Notes under the pieces: generated by a model
What the model was told of the DNA's origin: nothing
What the model saw: only the letters and a program-made list of their open reading frames with translations
Databases searched by the model: none
NCBI GenBank assembly: GCA_002255105.1
Contig: NJEK01000038.1
Coordinates: 1 to 6,740 of the forward strand
Direction of reading: 5' to 3'
DNA: 6,740 nucleotides
DNA from: Candidatus Wolframiiraptor sp. EX4484-121
Lineage (GTDB): Archaea > Thermoproteota > Nitrososphaeria_A > Caldarchaeales > Wolframiiraptoraceae
Program-made: the position numbers and the translations under genes
Part shown: positions 6,605 through 6,740 of the stretch, one piece after another
Numbering within the stretch: the stretch's first letter is position 1
Layout of the letters: each line of letters begins with the position of its first letter

Positions 6605-6612
6605 AGAAAAAT
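6605..6612 (-). terminator. Probable T-run terminator of eS26, repeat-proximal copy
   Basis: The minus strand reads ATTTTTCT about 31 bases after the eS26 stop codon. Archaeal RNA polymerase commonly terminates at such short T-rich tracts without a hairpin. This copy lies in the repeat unit met first by transcripts of eS26. Confidence 0.4.
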
Positions 6613-6642
6613 GTGTCGGACTTGATAGATTATAGTGTCTCA

Positions 6643-6740
6643 TTAGATGAAGGGCTTCGCCTTCCTCTTCTCCCTAGCCCTAACCTTGAGGACTCCGTAA
6701 TGGATCGCGCAGCTTATACAGAGGTTCTTAACCACCACGT
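6643..6740 (-). CDS. rps26e: Ribosomal protein eS26, C-terminal part (5' end outside the window)
   Basis: The last 31 codons of a gene entering from the right edge, too short to appear as a long ORF. The minus-strand frame starting at 6738 reads VVVKNLCISCAIHYGVLKVR, followed by AREKRKAKPFI and TAA, with TGA as the next in-frame codon. The CxxCAIH motif followed by a basic tail is the signature of the eS26 (S26e) C-terminus: this cysteine pair is half of its zinc-binding site, and the other pair would lie upstream of the window. eS26 is a small-subunit protein near the mRNA exit channel. In archaea I know it from TACK and Asgard lineages, which is the main lineage clue here. Only about a third of the protein is visible. 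Confidence 0.85.
   Translation of the reverse strand, partial: VVVKNLCISCAIHYGVLKVRAREKRKAKPFI

Larger units (their letters stand above)
6553..6636. repeat. Exact 42-bp tandem duplication in the eS26-htrA intergenic region
   Basis: Two identical, directly abutting 42-base units (6553-6594 and 6595-6636), each starting AGGATATTGGAG and ending GATTATAGT on the plus strand. The bases flanking the units differ, so the repeat is exactly two units long. No spacer and no inner palindrome were seen. It lies in the 121 bases between the eS26 stop and the htrA start, and each unit carries the minus-strand T-run listed below. The perfect identity points to a recent duplication or to active homogenisation. 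Confidence 0.97.

Noticed and set aside
6561..6624. Plus-strand mini-ORFs (ATG TGT CGG ACT TGA) preceded by GGAG in each 42-bp unit
   Set aside because: Four codons only, and on the strand opposite to both neighbouring genes. The GGAG-ATG look is most simply chance, duplicated with the repeat.
6553..6636. Two-unit repeat as a minimal CRISPR array
   Set aside because: The units abut with no spacer, and no cas gene is in view. It is a simple tandem duplication.

Overview
The window looks like a compact stretch of chromosome from a thermophilic archaeon, most likely of the TACK group. Three things point there: a close tetraether lipid synthase homologue, a ribosomal protein eS26 (as far as I recall, an archaeal protein of TACK/Asgard lineages rather than Euryarchaeota), and genes that start about 30 bases after a TATA-like element with no convincing Shine-Dalgarno site, as expected for leaderless archaeal transcripts. 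I cannot name the species. There are no mobile elements, CRISPR arrays, tRNAs or rRNAs, and no gene-free stretch longer than about 120 bases.

Left half, plus strand: (1) a radical SAM tetraether lipid synthase of the MJ0619 type (tes), (2) a 12-helix NCS1 transporter resembling CytX, a presumed hydroxymethylpyrimidine importer, and (3) a PPP-type protein serine/threonine phosphatase. They are separated by only 31 and 33 bases, yet each gap carries its own TATA-like box at the right distance, so they may be separate short transcripts rather than one operon.

Right half, minus strand: (4) an unusual double-length flavin-dependent thymidylate synthase (ThyX), (5) a membrane-anchored HtrA/DegP-like serine protease with one PDZ domain, and (6) the last 32 residues of ribosomal protein eS26, which enters from the right edge. 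The two halves converge in a 79-base spacer. The eS26-htrA gap holds an exact 42-bp tandem duplication that carries T-runs (probable eS26 terminators) directly before the htrA promoter.

The genes do not form one pathway: they cover membrane lipid synthesis, pyrimidine/thiamine precursor uptake, dephosphorylation, dTMP synthesis, protein quality control and translation. The most interesting item is the ThyX. It consists of two ThyX-like domains whose losses of active-site residues look complementary: the N-terminal half keeps the dUMP-side residues but has lost RHR, while the C-terminal half keeps RHR but has lost the dUMP-side arginines. This suggests a fused pseudo-heterodimer with one composite active site. 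Further points are the 42-bp duplication, a 15-nt sequence it shares with the thyX leader, and an abrupt change of third-codon-position usage inside tes.
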